Part shown: positions 10,447 through 22,400 of the stretch, piece after piece | Numbering within the stretch: the first letter of the stretch is position 1 | How the letters are laid out: each line of letters starts with the position of its first letter | Source: Metallyticus violacea | Taxonomy: Eukaryota > Arthropoda > Insecta > Mantodea > Metallyticidae | Assembly: GCA_030762175.1 (NCBI GenBank) | Contig: CM060843.1 | Location: 32,398,001-32,462,000 of the forward strand | Direction: 5' to 3' | DNA: 64,000 nucleotides | The notes under the pieces: model-generated | What the model saw: only the letters and a program-made list of their open reading frames with translations | Told to the model about the DNA's origin: nothing | Databases searched by the model: none | Translations under genes and position numbers: made by a program

Positions 10447-11812
10447 ACAAAGTTGTTGACAATGGAGTGGTATATATATAAACAATGTAATAAAATTTTG
10501 TTCACGCTAACTCCATTCACTTACATAAAAACTGGACATAAGTTTCGGGAGTGATCCCTCCCAACTTCAGCCTGTAGATAAACTGTTACATAAGACATGG
10601 TGGTTGGGTCCCTTGATGTTCTTGTGCCGGCATCTGTTGTTTTTCTTAGGAACTTGCCAAGTTCATCCATTGGAGGGAAATCGAAATTCCATCAAGTTAT
10701 CCTTGTTTTTTATAATGAAAATTTTTTCCCCAAGTGGAAAGTTCTATTGCGTTACGAAGTTGTTTCAGTAGTTTTATATCTGGTTTAATATCATGATTTT
10801 TATTCCAAAAGTGCGCTGCTATCGCTGATTTATCAATCTGTTTTAAGCGAATATTTCTAAAGTGTTCATTTTTCCCGATTTCCAAATTCCTCTTCGTTTT
10901 TCCAATGTGTTTTTTATCGCACGCTGCACATTTTATTTCATAAATACCTGACTTTGGTATTTTTTTAAACATTTGAAAATGTCGGTTAACTTTTTGCTAA
11001 CAAGTATGTTGATGAATTGATGTTATTTATTATAGGTCTCATACTGTTATATTTTTGTGTAATTTAGGAAGTGCATACATTCTAGATAATACTGGGTTGC
11101 TTTGTGTGAGTTTTCGTTTTTCGGTAGTGGACAGTATTTTTATTTCATCCAATGTTTTATTCAACTTTTTAGTGCAGGTTTTAAGTGGATTTTCCATAAT
11201 TGGTTTATAATTTTGACCTTTTAACACAGTTCTATCCTGTTTATGTAGTCTTCTTGGTCCAAAATGGCGATTTTATTGCCTTTATCTGTTTTTGTGAATA
11301 AATACTACTGGTTTTTCTTTTAGTTGTTTTATTGTGTTTTTGTAATTGTTGAATTTATTCGCAGAGTATGATAAAAAATACATTGGAAAAACGAAGAGGA
11401 ATTTGGAAATTGGGAAAAAAGAACACTTATATTTGCTTAAAACAGATTGATAAATCAGTGATAGTAGCGCACTTTTGGAATAAAAATCATGAAATTAAAC
11501 CAGAGATAAAACTACTGAAACAACTTTATAACGCAATAGAACTTTCCACTTGGGGAAAAAATTTTCATTACAAAAAACAAGGATAACTTGATGGAATTTC
11601 AATTTCCCTCCAATGGATGAACTCAGCAAGTTCCTAATAGAACCAACAGATGCTGCCACAAGAACATTAAGGGACCCAACTACCACGTCTTACACAACAG
11701 TTTGTCTAAAGGCTGAAAATGGGAGGGATCACTCCCGAAACATATGTCCAGTTTTTATGTAAGTGAATGGAGCTAGTGTGAACAAAATTTTATTACATTG
11801 TTTATATGTTTA
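10447..11812. mobile_element. Penelope-like element pair joined head to head
   Basis: A minus copy (about 11360 to 10447) carries an RT N-terminal part (PVLSRMYALPKLHKN near 11060, DKGNKIAI near 11290). It joins directly to the GIY-YIG domain (GIYEIKCAACDKKHIGKTK at 10955-10898) and the 3' terminus; most of the RT is deleted. A plus copy (about 11363-11812) carries only the endonuclease tail (EIKPEIKLLKQLYNAIELST) and the same terminus. Outer ends (10475-10590 and 11690-11810) are inverted copies, each with a cgggagtgatccctccc hairpin. Confidence 0.82.
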
Positions 11813-11814
11813 CA

Positions 11815-12980
11815 TTTTTCATAGTTAACATCTAAATTTTGTACAAAACTGCTTCAAAAGTTGAGCCTTCTATTTGGTAAATTCAATTATGACATAAGAG
11901 AGCAAATAACTCTGAAGATAAGGATGAAGAGATAGAGTTTTACACCTATATTCCATTAATTCTCTTGCCATTTGACAGGTGACAGCAAAGTGACAATCTA
12001 ATAAAACTGTGTCTAACATGGAAGTGCATATGAAGCAAAAGTATGTAATTGAATTCTTGCATGTAAAAGATTACACAGTGATGCTTGCTGAAAGTTTACG
12101 AAGAAAGCAAATATTAAAACACTGAGACATGGATCCTGCATTTCAGCAATGACAAAAGCAATGTGAATATCAATTTTTGTTCATAGTAGCCACACAACCT
12201 GAAAGTGTGTCTCAAATCAACTTTCAGCTTATTCATGCCAATTGATGGATTATAACCAGGGAAGTGTGTATATAGAGCACTTTACAGCTAAAAGACAGTA
12301 TTGATTAAATAGAGCATGCTGTTGCTAAACATAAAGTCAAAATTAGTTGCATTAAGCTATTTGTGTCATATTTAAATACCTTTCTCAGATCACAGATATA
12401 AATAGCTCCAGAGGGTTGTAGAAAGCATATTAATATATAAATGTACATAAAGCTAATCAACATTTTTTACACAAAATTTGCATGCAAACCAATAGCACTA
12501 TTAACTTGCCGATTATGTACATCTAGATAATAGTTTAATTGGTACACTCAAGGCAGTTCAGCAAATGGAGAGCTATGCCACTTTTTTACACCATCGAGTG
12601 CTTTTTCTTTTCCCCAGCTGTAACATATTGCATCTTTTTTTTTTTTAAATAATTTGTTTTTTATTGGTAGGAGGGGTATGCATGGGAAAATAGGCCGAAT
12701 TTATGGCTTGCAGGCACAAAGGTATAAAAGTAGTGGAAAGGTGACTGGTACACCTCAAAGCACTCCAGAAAATGGAGAACAATACCATAATTTTTATACT
12801 GCCATATACCTTTTCTTTTTCCCCTGCTGTAATATTCATTGCATGCTTATTTTTAAATTGTTTTTAACTTGAAATGCTAATTCGAACTTGTACAGTGAAG
12901 CTAATCATATAATTAAGATCTTTGTATAATTGAGTCAAACTTAACACTCTTATTCGCTCCACTTACTTGTAGAGAATTTG
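11815..12980. other. No gene; local duplications and a dispersed repeat
   Basis: No coding family is recognised. The stretch at about 12655-12735 (ttattggtaggaggggtatg, then gcttgcaggcacaaagg) recurs in diverged form at 15470-15545, so it is part of an unclassified dispersed repeat. The stretch at 12560-12640 resembles 12770-12850 (both contain tttttcttttcccc and ctgtaa), a local direct duplication. Confidence 0.5.
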
Positions 12981-13203
12981 TCTCCAGACAAATGAAATAA
13001 ATCTAAGATTATGGTGATGAAAAAAGGCTTCAATTAAAAAAATAGGCAAAATGGTGGTGGGAGGGCATATAAATTGAAATTGTCAAGAAAATTTATTATT
13101 AAGATTGTCTAGCAAGGGGAAATGGAGTAATCAAAAAAGAAAAGGATTAGCAGAAGGCAAAATAGCCAAGTGTAATTAGATTTCTGTAAATAAAATATCA
13201 AAT

Positions 13204-13626
13204 ATGCAAGAAAAATGGTTAGAGAGAATATATGGTTCAATAGTGGAGAGGAGAATGATGTATGGAATAGAAATTTGGGGGCCAGATGGAGAATGGAAAG
13301 GGATAAATGCAATAAATAGACTATTTTGTACAATTGTCCTAGGCTTACCTAGATCTTCACCTAACGAGGTTGCTCTAATGGAACTAGGAAGATTGGGTTA
13401 TGAATGCAAGGTTACAGAAAGAGTATTGAAATATTGGCATAGAATAGGGGGACTAGAAGAGGAGAATATCATCAATCAACGTTTGGTAGCAAAAGGAAAA
13501 TTAAGAGAAAAGAAATTTGGATATCTAAAATCCAAAATATTCCACAAGAAGCAGGCATGGGATCAAAATGGTAAGAGGGAGAAAGATGGGAAAAGGATTT
13601 TGGAAAGAGATAATAATAAGAGTTGA
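13204..13626 (+). pseudogene. LINE ORF2 C-terminal domain
   Basis: 140 open codons equivalent to the post-RT region of the 5.26 kb LINE (EKWLERIYGSIVERRMMYGI, GLPRSSPNEVALMELGRLGY). The downstream zinc-knuckle part (CSICEEPDSTWHCILE-like, near 13830) is present but out of frame and interrupted. No start codon of its own. Confidence 0.75.
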
Positions 13627-14301
13627 GAATACTGAAACACAGGACATATGGGAAATCTTATTACCAAAAAATCTCTGAAATTATATAGCATACTAAAAAA
13701 TATGTAGGGAAGAGAAAAATATATTGAAATCTGTGATAAGGCAGGAAGGGAAGGACTGGTATGGTTTAGAACAGGAGTAATAAACTTAAGTGGAATAAAA
13801 AATGGATATATTAAAGGGATATGTTCTATATGTGAAGAACCAGATAGTACTTGGCACTGTATATTAGAACTTAAGCAAACCAAATTTTGGAGGGAACAGC
13901 TTCTATTATAAAAGAGGAAAATTTACGAAATGAAATAAGAGGCAGAAGAATTTTAAATTTAAAATCAAACGAAAATATGAAGGAATTAGGAAAGTACATA
14001 GGCAAGGTGATACAAAAATGGTTATAGAAGGTGGGTAAAATAAATGGAAATAACAATGCTGACAATTGCATTATTTAGGAGTGAATATAGATCCCCATTA
14101 CATACTCAACCTGGGGTTAATTGTAATGGGATATGGAGGGAATGAATTCCACAAAATCAGGGTAAGTGGGAAATTTAAAAGTTTAGTTTAATAAGTAAGT
14201 TCACATGAACTGAGAACATGGAAAGGAAAATTGGTTACTTTGATTTTAATATGTTTACTTGTTTGTGTATAAGGTCCAAAGGAATAAGCTACTCCCAAAG
14301 A

Positions 14302-14625
14302 TAGAAATTTAGCTGTTTGATTTGGTTTATTTATGGATGCTCTTTAACATCACAGGTCATCAGTGTCCCATTCAAATCAGGGCGTGAAATGGCTGACAAA
14401 TTTTGCTTAGAGGCCTCTTTTTCCAGGCTTGAGGTTTTTTATCGTGCGGTAACTGTATGACACGGGGCTCACAGCTTTACTTCCCTTCTGAAGGAAGCCC
14501 CATACTTACAATTTTTACACCAGAAAAAATCCATTGGTCCTGGCTGGGATCAAATCCGCAATCTTGGGTTTATGAGGCAAGTATGGTTAACACTACAATG
14601 CCAGGACCGACTAGAAATTTAGCTG
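14302..14625 (-). mobile_element. tRNA-derived SINE (family S1) with 14-bp target duplications
   Basis: The SINE body is 14316-14611 on the minus strand, flanked by tagaaatttagctg at 14302-14315 and 14612-14625. Reading from the high-coordinate end it begins tcggtcctgg, has an A-box-like gtagtg/gttaaccatacttgcc, and a degenerate B box near ggatttgatccc. It then has the family core (cacagctttacttcccttct in reverse) and an A-rich/AATAAA-type tail. RNA polymerase III promoter boxes and target duplications are standard SINE hallmarks. Confidence 0.88.
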
Positions 14626-15040
14626 AATAGGTTTAATTGGAAAAAGAGGAATGTTCATTATTGCATGAAATGTAATTTAATATTGTATTGAATGTATAAA
14701 TTACTTATAGTATTGTGATCTTTGGTTCGATCAGAGCCTGGTCCCCTGGATATTCCAGTTGGTAACTGCTAATAAACAGGGGACGGGGGACCTGAGTCAA
14801 TCAAATTGGAATCGGAGTTAGTGTCTTCTGGAACTGCCAAAGACACTGATCATATTAATTATATTTAAGATTAATGTTTTTTTTTCTTTATTTGTGTTCA
14901 TTTTATTAAAAAGATTTGTATGTTGATGTATGAGAAACAAAATTCATATTCTTAAAACTAACATTGAAAAAAACTTGCATTTACAAATACAGAGACAGAT
15001 TAATGAACTTCAACACTTCTGGGGATGAAAACATAAACTT

Positions 15041-15318
15041 TATAGTGGTTACTATACTTGCCTCATAAACCCAAGATCGCGGGTTTAAACCCGGCCAGGA
15101 CAGATGGATTTTTTCGGGTGTAAAAATCCTAACTATGGCTTCTTTCAGAAGGGAAGTAAAGCTGTGGGTCCCATGTCGTACATTTATGGCACTAAAAAGA
15201 ACCTCAAGCCTGAAAGAGAGGCCTCCGAGCAAAATTTGTTGGCCATTTCACGCCCTGAATTGAATGGGACGCTGATGACCTGAGATGTTAAAGAGCGTCT
15301 GTAAATAAATCAATCAAT
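15041..15318 (+). mobile_element. tRNA-derived SINE (family S1), 5'-truncated
   Basis: It starts within the A box (atagtggttactatacttgc) and lacks the first ~15 bp of the family. The B box gggtttaaacccggcc is at about 15090. The core ggaagggaagtaaagctgtg and the tail ending cctgagatgttaaagagcgt plus AATC-type repeats match the copy at 35433-35725. A convincing target duplication was not found. Confidence 0.85.
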
Positions 15319-15354
15319 CAACCAAAGCATAACAAATTATCCGGCAATCAGTTG

Positions 15355-15396
15355 TTAGCTGATGATGCACACAACTGTCTGTGAAACATGTACTAA
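15355..15396 (+). ncRNA. Candidate type I hammerhead ribozyme in PLE terminus
   Basis: Helix I 5' strand TTAG is followed by a perfect CTGATGA core and a bulged T. Helix II is short and imperfect (GCA.AC with GT.TGT). GAAAC follows, then mini helix III (AC-AT-GT), A at the cleavage site, and CTAA, which pairs fully with TTAG. All invariant core bases are present. The weak point is helix II, which contains one mismatch. Confidence 0.68.
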
Positions 15397-15459
15397 ATTT
15401 AAACAAGTGGAGTCAATAAGGGTGTTTAATTTGACTCAATCATATAATGGTCTTAAATT

Positions 15460-18120
15460 ATAATTTTTTTTTATTGGTAGGAGGGATATGTGTGGGAAAA
15501 TATGTCCAACTTTTAGCTTGCAGACACAAAGGCATAGAAAAGAAAGTCGGCAAGTTGGTTGAAGATGGGGAGGATGTCTTTTCAAAACCAGTCCCACTGT
15601 ATTTAAAAGTGAAGCATAAGAGTGTGTTAGACGACAAATTAGATAGAATTTACAATACTACATGTGTTTCTATACAACTGTACTGAAATGTGAGCTCAGT
15701 TCATATGATTTAAAGGCCCCAAATACTCTGTAACCACAGCTCATCATATGATGTGAATGGGTTAATTGAGTTTGCTTAATGCCATGTCTACGTTTTACTT
15801 ACATATTTGAAATTAAATTAGTTCTGTCTGTGTTATGTTAAATGCATTATAACATATGGTGCTGTAACAGCTAAAAGGAAATGATTGAAAAAAAATAATA
15901 TGAAGTATCAAAAATGTAAATGAAATTTAACCACTACCTATTCTCTGGAAGTACTATAATTCCTATAAAAGCCTCTTCCCTTTCTATGAATGGACCAGAT
16001 TCAGGCAAATTTTGAACATTCAAAAGATGTGATGGCTCAGGTGATATCTTTGATGATGATGATGATGATGATGAAGGCATTAAAATTGTTGATCTTTTAT
16101 CCCATCAGCTTTTCAGAGATCTTTTTAATTGTTTTATGTGATTCAATAGTTTTCCCAGTTTTGTGCTGGCATGTTCATATGCAGGCAATAGTATATTCCT
16201 CATTTCTGGTGGTTTGACACATTAATTTTATATCATTTTTCAATTGTGCCAAGTTTTTCAATGGAGTTAGATTTGCAATGGCACAGGGCAAGTGCAGAAC
16301 CAGTTGACCTGCTGGTTTGGTCATTTCATTGATGACACATTTATATATTTCTTTGTGTTAAGGTACTATTAAAAGGAGTTCCCATTTTACCATATCATGT
16401 TTAAATGGGATGCTTTTTGAGTGACCCAGTCTTCAACATCTTTTCTCCATAAGGTGGCAGGTAAAAGCTTGCTTTTCCTACTATATGATAATTCACACTA
16501 ACTACATCTCCTTTTGGAAAGTTGGGCAGTAATTATTTAGAAAAATTTCTTCATAAATATCATTTGTTATTTATTTATTATATCCATTGGCCATATTTAT
16601 CTTTTATGTGAATTTTGCATTTTAATGAATCAGTGCTCATTTATGACATGGACTAAGATAAGGAAAATGGAGACATGCAAATTTAAGCGCACATAAGTTT
16701 TGTGCTAACACCTTTTACTGCTGCTTTACGAGCACTCAGTGTCACTCCATTCTTTTGCCATAAAGCACCCTACATTTACAAAAGATTCATCTGCATAAAC
16801 AAATGGGCCCTAAACGATTTACCTTTTCAAGATAGTTGACACCACCTGGTAATATCATCCCTTCTATAAGTGGATAACTATCAACCTTTCTTGAAAATTC
16901 TTCTGACAAAGAATTCCATTTTTAATTCATGTAACAGAATCCTGTGGACCATGATGAAGATGGAGATAACGATAATCTATTCCACTAAACTATGAAGAAA
17001 TGTATATAAAACTACATTTTGCAGTGGCTCACTACGGTTATACTGCTGTTATATGCATCCTGAGAGAGTGAAAACAGTTCCCCTAATGCTTGATTTTATA
17101 CTTGCAAATCCAAACAATATAATGATGAGATTATAACTTAACTGTTCATAGTGCTCTTTGTAATTCTAAAATATAGAATAATTGCTAAGAGTTATTATGA
17201 AATGGAGTTCTCATTTTCCCTCCCCTCTTCACTCTTGTGAAGTTCTCTGCAGTAGACAGTGTGATGAACATGAGAAGATCCTATTACAGTTAAACAAGAC
17301 ATAAAGAAAATACATGTAAAGTGGTGAAAAGCAAATACTGCTGACTGTATTCAATAGTTTCATGAATAAATATCCAACTCTTTGTGTAAGGGAACTGCAG
17401 GATTCAAAAGTGTATCTGTACATGGTGTATATAACATATGCAGAGAACAATATGAAATGTAAAACCTCGGGGGGGGGGGGCAGGAAAATCAGGAAAAACC
17501 ACAAAGTGTCTTAAGTGAACTGGATGAATCTGTGAAAAGTGCAATTTGAAGTATAGTTCATAAATTATTGTTTGGCAATAAACTGCCAACCTTAGACAAG
17601 ATGCTCACAGCTATAAATACTGATTTTCCCAATATTAAATTTTATTTGAGTTTAAGTTTGCTAAAAAAAAAAAGTGAAATTAATATTACCACTGACAGGA
17701 TAATATAGTTTTGTGGAGAAAATTATACTTGAGGGCAATGCACTAATATAAGCTCAAGGTAGAAAATATTATTTACATGAAACTTGGGTGAATGTGGGTC
17801 ACTTAATCTCGAAAATCTAGGCAGAAACTACAATTGCTTTTAAAGAAGCAGCATTCTTCTCTGGATTGTCCAGGGAGCTAAAATCTCCCAGCAGTAAAAG
17901 CAAAACATAATAATTTTGCACATTGGAAGTAAAATGGGTTTGTAGAGGGGGTTACTTTTATTTGAATCAAAGAAAACACACAATCCTCATGAGGAGATGA
18001 ATGGGGATCTTTTCTAAAAATGGTTCATTGGAACATTGAAAAAATTAAGAGCCCCATAGTATTATTGTGATGGACAACATGCCATATCATAGCTTCCTGT
18101 TTAACACTGTTTTTACTTAT
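15460..18120. other. Intronic DNA, no gene recognised
   Basis: Lies inside the large SCCPDH-like intron. Contents: second copy of the dispersed repeat (15470-15545), a (GAT)n microsatellite at about 16048-16074, and a G homopolymer at about 17469-17480. No open frame matched a known family. Confidence 0.5.
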
Positions 18121-18127
18121 AAACAAT

Positions 18128-18560
18128 GTATACAGTTTTTTTTTCACACTAACTCCATTCACTTACATAAATTTGGAACATATGTTTCGGGAGCGATCTC
18201 TCCCATCTTCAGCCTGTTGACAAACTGTCGTTAAATGTGGCGGTTGGGTCTCTTGATGTTCTTGTGGCGGCATCTGTTGGTATTATTAGGAATTTGCTGA
18301 GTTCATCCAGTGGAGGGATATCGAAATTCATCAAATTATCCTTATTTTTTGTAATGAAAATGTTTTCCCAAGTGGAAAGTTCTATTGCATTATGAAGTTG
18401 TTTAAGTAGTTTTATCTCTGATTTAATTTCATGATTTTTATTCCAAAAGTGCGCTGCTATTGCTGATTTATCAATTTGTTTTAAGCGAATATTTCTGAAG
18501 TGTTCTTTTTTCCGGATTCCCAAATTCCTCTTCGTTTTTCCAATGTATTTTTTGTCGCAC
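18128..18560 (-). mobile_element. Penelope-like element 3' fragment
   Basis: The minus strand encodes 104 codons (18523-18209) of the GIY-YIG domain tail: GIRKKEHFRNIRLKQIDK, AAHFWNKNHEIKSEIKLLK and NLMNFDIPPLDELSKFL. The YIG part is just upstream at 18560-18535 (KYIGKTKRN-like). It ends with the same terminus as the 10.45 and 63.6 kb copies (tcacactaactccattcac in plus orientation). RT is absent. Confidence 0.82.
18175..18214 (-). ncRNA. Hammerhead-like core in PLE terminus, weak helix I
   Basis: Read on the minus strand: GG, CTGAAGA, bulged T, hairpin GGGAG-AGATCG-CTCCC, GAAAC, ATAT, GT, T, CC. The core and helix II are perfect. Helix I pairs only GG with CC, so cleavage is doubtful without tertiary contacts. 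Confidence 0.5.
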
Positions 18561-18589
18561 TCTGCACACTCTGTTTTTACTACTGAGAT

Positions 18590-18795
18590 ATATGAGATAT
18601 ATGAAATGATAAATTGGGAAAGAATATTTTTTTTAAGGGAGGAAGCATTCCAGGCCCAAGTTTATGTACCTCCTCGGCATTTGCCATTTATGGGGATTGA
18701 GGAAAATCTGGAAAAAAACCCAGTCCTGGTAGGATTCAAACTCCAGACCTCCAGCTTACAACTCCACTCTTAACGATCTTGGCCACCCTTGGCAA
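18590..18795 (-). mobile_element. Second tRNA-derived SINE family (S2)
   Basis: Minus strand. It begins with an A-box-like tggccaagatcgttaagagt near 18785, followed about 30 bp later by a B-box-like gagtttgaatcctacc near 18735. The non-tRNA body includes ccgaggaggtacataaac. Only one copy was seen in the window, so the boundaries are approximate. Confidence 0.5.
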
Positions 18796-19374
18796 TTTCC
18801 CAGTAGTTCATGGTGCAAACAGGAAATAATCGACTGACTTCAAAAGGAATGTAAATGATGTGCAGGTAGAACTGCTGAAGATAACTCAGCTAAGGATAAA
18901 AACAAACATGTAATAGATGAGCTCACTAGCAGCGCTGGCCACTAAGTGCTGCGATTGCGCTCCATTCCATTCTAATTTAAATCCTGTATATTATGGAGTC
19001 ATATTAAATGGCTAGAAACAACAAGATTATAACATAACAATGGTGACAGCTATGTGAGACCAACACACCAACAGGATATCTGAAATGTGATAGGCAGACA
19101 TCAGACAGATAGAGGAGGAAGGAAAAAATGTGAGAATTGGATAAGATTGACATTGTTGTGGATAAATGTGCAGGGGACAATGGATTCAGAAGCTCTGATA
19201 TGAGAGTGCCACCACTATTTGAGAGCCATGATTAACGTAAATAATATTGTGGTTACAAATTAGCTAAATGCAGGCATTTGTATATATTCCTGTACATTCA
19301 ATGAAGGTAAATGAAGGAAAGTTCAATTAATGCTGAAGCCTCTTACTTTCTTCCCCTCCCAACTGATCATGCAT

Positions 19375-19640
19375 ATTACATGCCAGAAGATTCTACTACC
19401 ATGCACTATCATCCATTCAAATGACATTGGTTATGAATGAATACAAAAGCGTGTTTACATTCACTTCATAGTTACAGGGAACAGGGATAACTGCCGAATG
19501 AATGGCAAAGGAAATTAAGTCCCACAGAAAACATGCCCAAATGTCACTTTGTGCAAAAAAATTCCACGTACAGCTGCTAGGATTGAAGTCATGGCGCTTC
19601 ACTTCAAGCCAAGCAGTCTAGCTATTCAGCCAAAATGGCA
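19375..19640 (-). mobile_element. Possible third tRNA-derived SINE family (S3)
   Basis: The minus strand from about 19635 reads tggctgaatagctagactgc then gcttggcttgaagtgaagcg and gacttcaatcctagc. This resembles the D-arm, anticodon arm and T-arm of a tRNA with a long variable arm, as in some tRNA-derived SINEs. The body continues to about 19375. A single copy, so the call rests on tRNA likeness alone. Confidence 0.45.
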
Positions 19641-20054
19641 CCCAATATAGAAATAAAACTACTGCTAATTTTTCTTTTGGAAAATTAAATAGTCAATATA
19701 CTCTATTTATGCACATGCTATCTTATGCTATAAGATTTAATAATGTCACTTCTGCATATTGCAGTGGCACAGTTTTCCACTAGATGCTTAATACGATGTT
19801 GTTTAATATTTATGGAAAGTATTTTCCTCCAAATTTTAATTTAAAAAATATATTAGCAGATGAGTTTAAATATTTTGGTTATGAAAAAATACAATCAAAA
19901 CTTAGAATACATTTATAGGATCTAAATCTTTCTTTATAAAAATCTGATGAATGTAATATTAAAGGCATAATATTATACTTAACTAAAAAAGGAAAGAAAG
20001 AAAAATTTTTATGAGTGAAAAGCTCGAGCAAACAAATTTTAAAAAAATGGTTGG

Positions 20055-20195
20055 ATGCAGTTTTACGACAAATTTATATTGTCGAACAGGGCAGGTGATG
20101 CGAAAGAAGGATTTGTGAAACCAGTTCTACATATTTAAACAAGTAAATGGAGCAAAAGAATGTTAGTTGGACTCAATCGCACAATGATCTATAAT
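20055..20195 (+). mobile_element. Solo PLE terminus
   Basis: Contains ggtgatgcgaaagaaggatt, gtgaaaccagttctacatat and taaacaagtaaatggagc, matching the ends of the PLEs at 28.1, 30.9 and 60.3 kb. The hammerhead core is degraded (GTGATG instead of CTGATGA). No coding part is attached. Confidence 0.65.
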
Positions 20196-20224
20196 GATCT
20201 TAATATCTCCTTGAATATTGTACT

Positions 20225-21055
20225 TATGAAGCTGTTGACAATGGAGTGGCAATATAACTTAAACTTAGGTATTCATTTTTTACACTAAACTCCACTCCCT
20301 TACACAAAAGTACAACACGTTTCAGGAGAATCTCTCCCATCTTCAGTTGCTCACTGAACCGCCATTACTCGAAACTATGGCTGGACAAACGGATGTTCCT
20401 GTGGTGGCCTCTGTTGGTTGAAGTAGGAAGTTGCTGAGCTCATCCATAGGAGGAAACTCGAAATTCATTAGGTTTTCTCTATTTTTTAATATGAAATTTT
20501 TTTTCCAAGTGGATAACTCTAATGGGCTGTGAAGATGTTTCAGCAGTTTTATTCTTGGTTTTAGGTCCAAAAGTGAGCTGCTACTGCTGATTTATCCACC
20601 TGTTTTGTTCACATGTGAACAGAGCTACTACATAGGCAAAACAAAAAGAAATTTGGAAATTCGGAGGAAAGAACATTTTAGGAATATTCGGTTTAAACAG
20701 GTGGATAAATCAGCAGCTCACTTTTGAACCAAAAACCATGAAATAAAACCAAAAATAAAACTGCTGAAACATCTTCACAGCCCATTGCAGTTATCCACTT
20801 GGGAAAAAATTTTCATATTAAAAAATAGAGAAAACCTAATGAATTTCCAGTTTCCTCCTATGGATGAGCTCAGCAACTTCCTACTTCAACAACAGAGGCC
20901 ACCACAGGAACATCCATTTGTCCAGCCATAGTTTCAAGTAACGGCAGTTCAATGAGCAACTGAAGATGGGAGAAATTCTCCCGAAACGCATCTTACTTTT
21001 GTGTAAGTGAATGGAGTTTAGTGTAAAAAATGAATACCTAAGTTGAGGTTATCTC
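20225..21055. mobile_element. Penelope-like element pair joined head to head
   Basis: The minus copy (20225-20610) and plus copy (20610-21055) both carry the endonuclease tail (IKLLKHLHSPLELSTWKKNF and the equivalent at 20755-20815). The termini contain the hairpin gggagagattctcc or its plus-strand form. The plus copy has YIGKTKRNLEIRRKEHF near 20628-20680. Ends with catttttacactaaactcca in both orientations. The hammerhead core CTGAAGA...GAAAC is present in both arms (plus: 20960-20987), but helix III is poor. Confidence 0.8.
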
Positions 21056-21059
21056 CTTG

Positions 21060-22115
21060 AATGTTTATTATATTTCATTTTTCCAACTTGGCATCCTTGG
21101 ATACACAGGAAATCTTTTGCCAAAAAGGTTACTACAGCAATTTTTTTCTCACCTAAGAATACTGATAAGAACAGATGTAATTATGTGGTGGTACTATTTA
21201 CTATCAAGTACATATGATGCAATGGAATATAATAAAAAAAAACGTGTATTAAAAGAGAAATAGCCTTTAATATCATGTCCTAACCCACAGTACAATTTTT
21301 TTAACTGAAAGATGAATGAAATGCAATTTTTCAATATAATTGTTCTATTATTTTATCAATTGCTAGTGTACATTCAGCCATCTGAGTTCAACATCTGCTG
21401 TTCACACTGCTATCCAAACTATAAGACTAACTCAACTATTCCAGCACATACTTGACCACCATAAATGTTTTGTTAAACATTTCATTTTTCATCTGCTGCA
21501 TTCTTACCAGCAGTTTGCAGAAACAGACTTAGCTTTCAGGCTTTTTTCTGCTTGCCATGTTTCATTTCTAATTCACAACACAAGCAAATCTGCACCTTCA
21601 TTGTTAAATTCTCCTTACTTTAAAAAATTTAAAGTTAGAATGAACTCTTTCGTTATTAACACTTATACATCTTCTGGTCAGAGCAGGAGCTCAGAGTAAC
21701 TGGAAAGTTTTTCAGAATATCAAAAATGTCATAATATAAGATTATCAGACCCGTTTACCAGGGACAGTCCCCAGGTCGGTCTGTCTGTCCCCACACATAA
21801 TCTGCATCTGGAATGTCCCCAATTTTTATTTTATGTCTCTGGAATTACAATTTTCTGCCCTAAATATTGAAAAAAAATTTTGACCACTAAAATTCTATTA
21901 ATGGAAGTGCTCCGGACTTGAATTGCAATGTCACTGGGACTGACAAAGACAAAATGTAAATGTAGTGCAATTTTTTGATTACTGACATTTAGTAATTTTT
22001 ACTTGAATGAAAGGAATTTTTACTTTACACAATCTGACAACACTAACTGCATATCCGCTTCCTGCTTCATTGACTTTGTCAACTTCATTGTTTGTGTTTG
22101 AGCATATTGCAGTCA
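21060..22115. other. Intronic DNA, no gene recognised
   Basis: AT-rich DNA inside the SCCPDH-like intron. No protein family, tRNA-like box or repeat shared with the rest of the window was recognised. Confidence 0.45.
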
Positions 22116-22119
22116 GCAA

Positions 22120-22400
22120 GATGTCAAAAAAACAAAAATGTGTCATTAATGACTATATGTTGGAAGAGGAGTAAAAGACAATGCTGCATTTTGTTCACTT
22201 TGTGAAATAACTTTCAATGTCAGAAGTGGAGGGAGAATAGCAGTTATTGAACATGTTGCAACTAAAAGACATAAAAGTTCTACTTTCTGCAGAAAATCAA
22301 CATTGATAACTGCCTTCATATTCCGCTGTAATGCCATCACTTTTCCAACCAAACATGCCCTTCTTGTTTTCTCAGGTATAGGGTTCAGGTATGGTACCAC
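22120..22400 (+). pseudogene. BED-type zinc finger fragment of a hAT-like transposon
   Basis: The frame from about 22168 reads AAFCSLCEITFNVRSGG and IEHVATKRHKSS, giving a CxxC...H....H pattern typical of BED/TTF zinc fingers at the N-terminus of hAT-like transposases. KSTLITAFIF follows. Upstream ATGTCAAAAAAACAAAAATG could be the original start in another frame. Degenerate, one domain only. The fragment at 32826-33780 may be a later part of a similar protein. Confidence 0.6.

Larger units (their letters stand above)
12985..14880 (+). mobile_element. 3' fragment of the same LINE family as 5258-8565
   Basis: It starts inside the RT thumb (atctaagattatggtgatga matches 7110) and runs through the C-terminal domain to the 3' UTR with ctggatattccagttggta near 14740. 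It is closely similar to the 5258-8565 copy at protein level, including VKWLERIYGS-like and GLPRSSPNEVALMELGRLGY segments. A tRNA-derived SINE sits inside its 3' UTR at 14316-14611 with a 14-bp target duplication, so the LINE is older than that SINE insertion. Confidence 0.85.
14960..15450 (+). mobile_element. Penelope-like element 3' terminus, interrupted by a SINE
   Basis: 14965-15035 matches the end of the PLE endonuclease ORF and following bases (acaaatacagagacagatta is shared with the PLE at 28.3 kb in reverse). After the SINE at 15041-15318 the PLE terminus resumes with the hammerhead-like sequence at 15355-15396 and the family end aaacaagtggagtcaataag, similar to other PLE ends here. 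It is a short, old fragment. Confidence 0.7.

Noticed and set aside
16048..16074. Poly-Met-coding frame
   Set aside because: Caused by a (GAT)n microsatellite; no surrounding protein homology.
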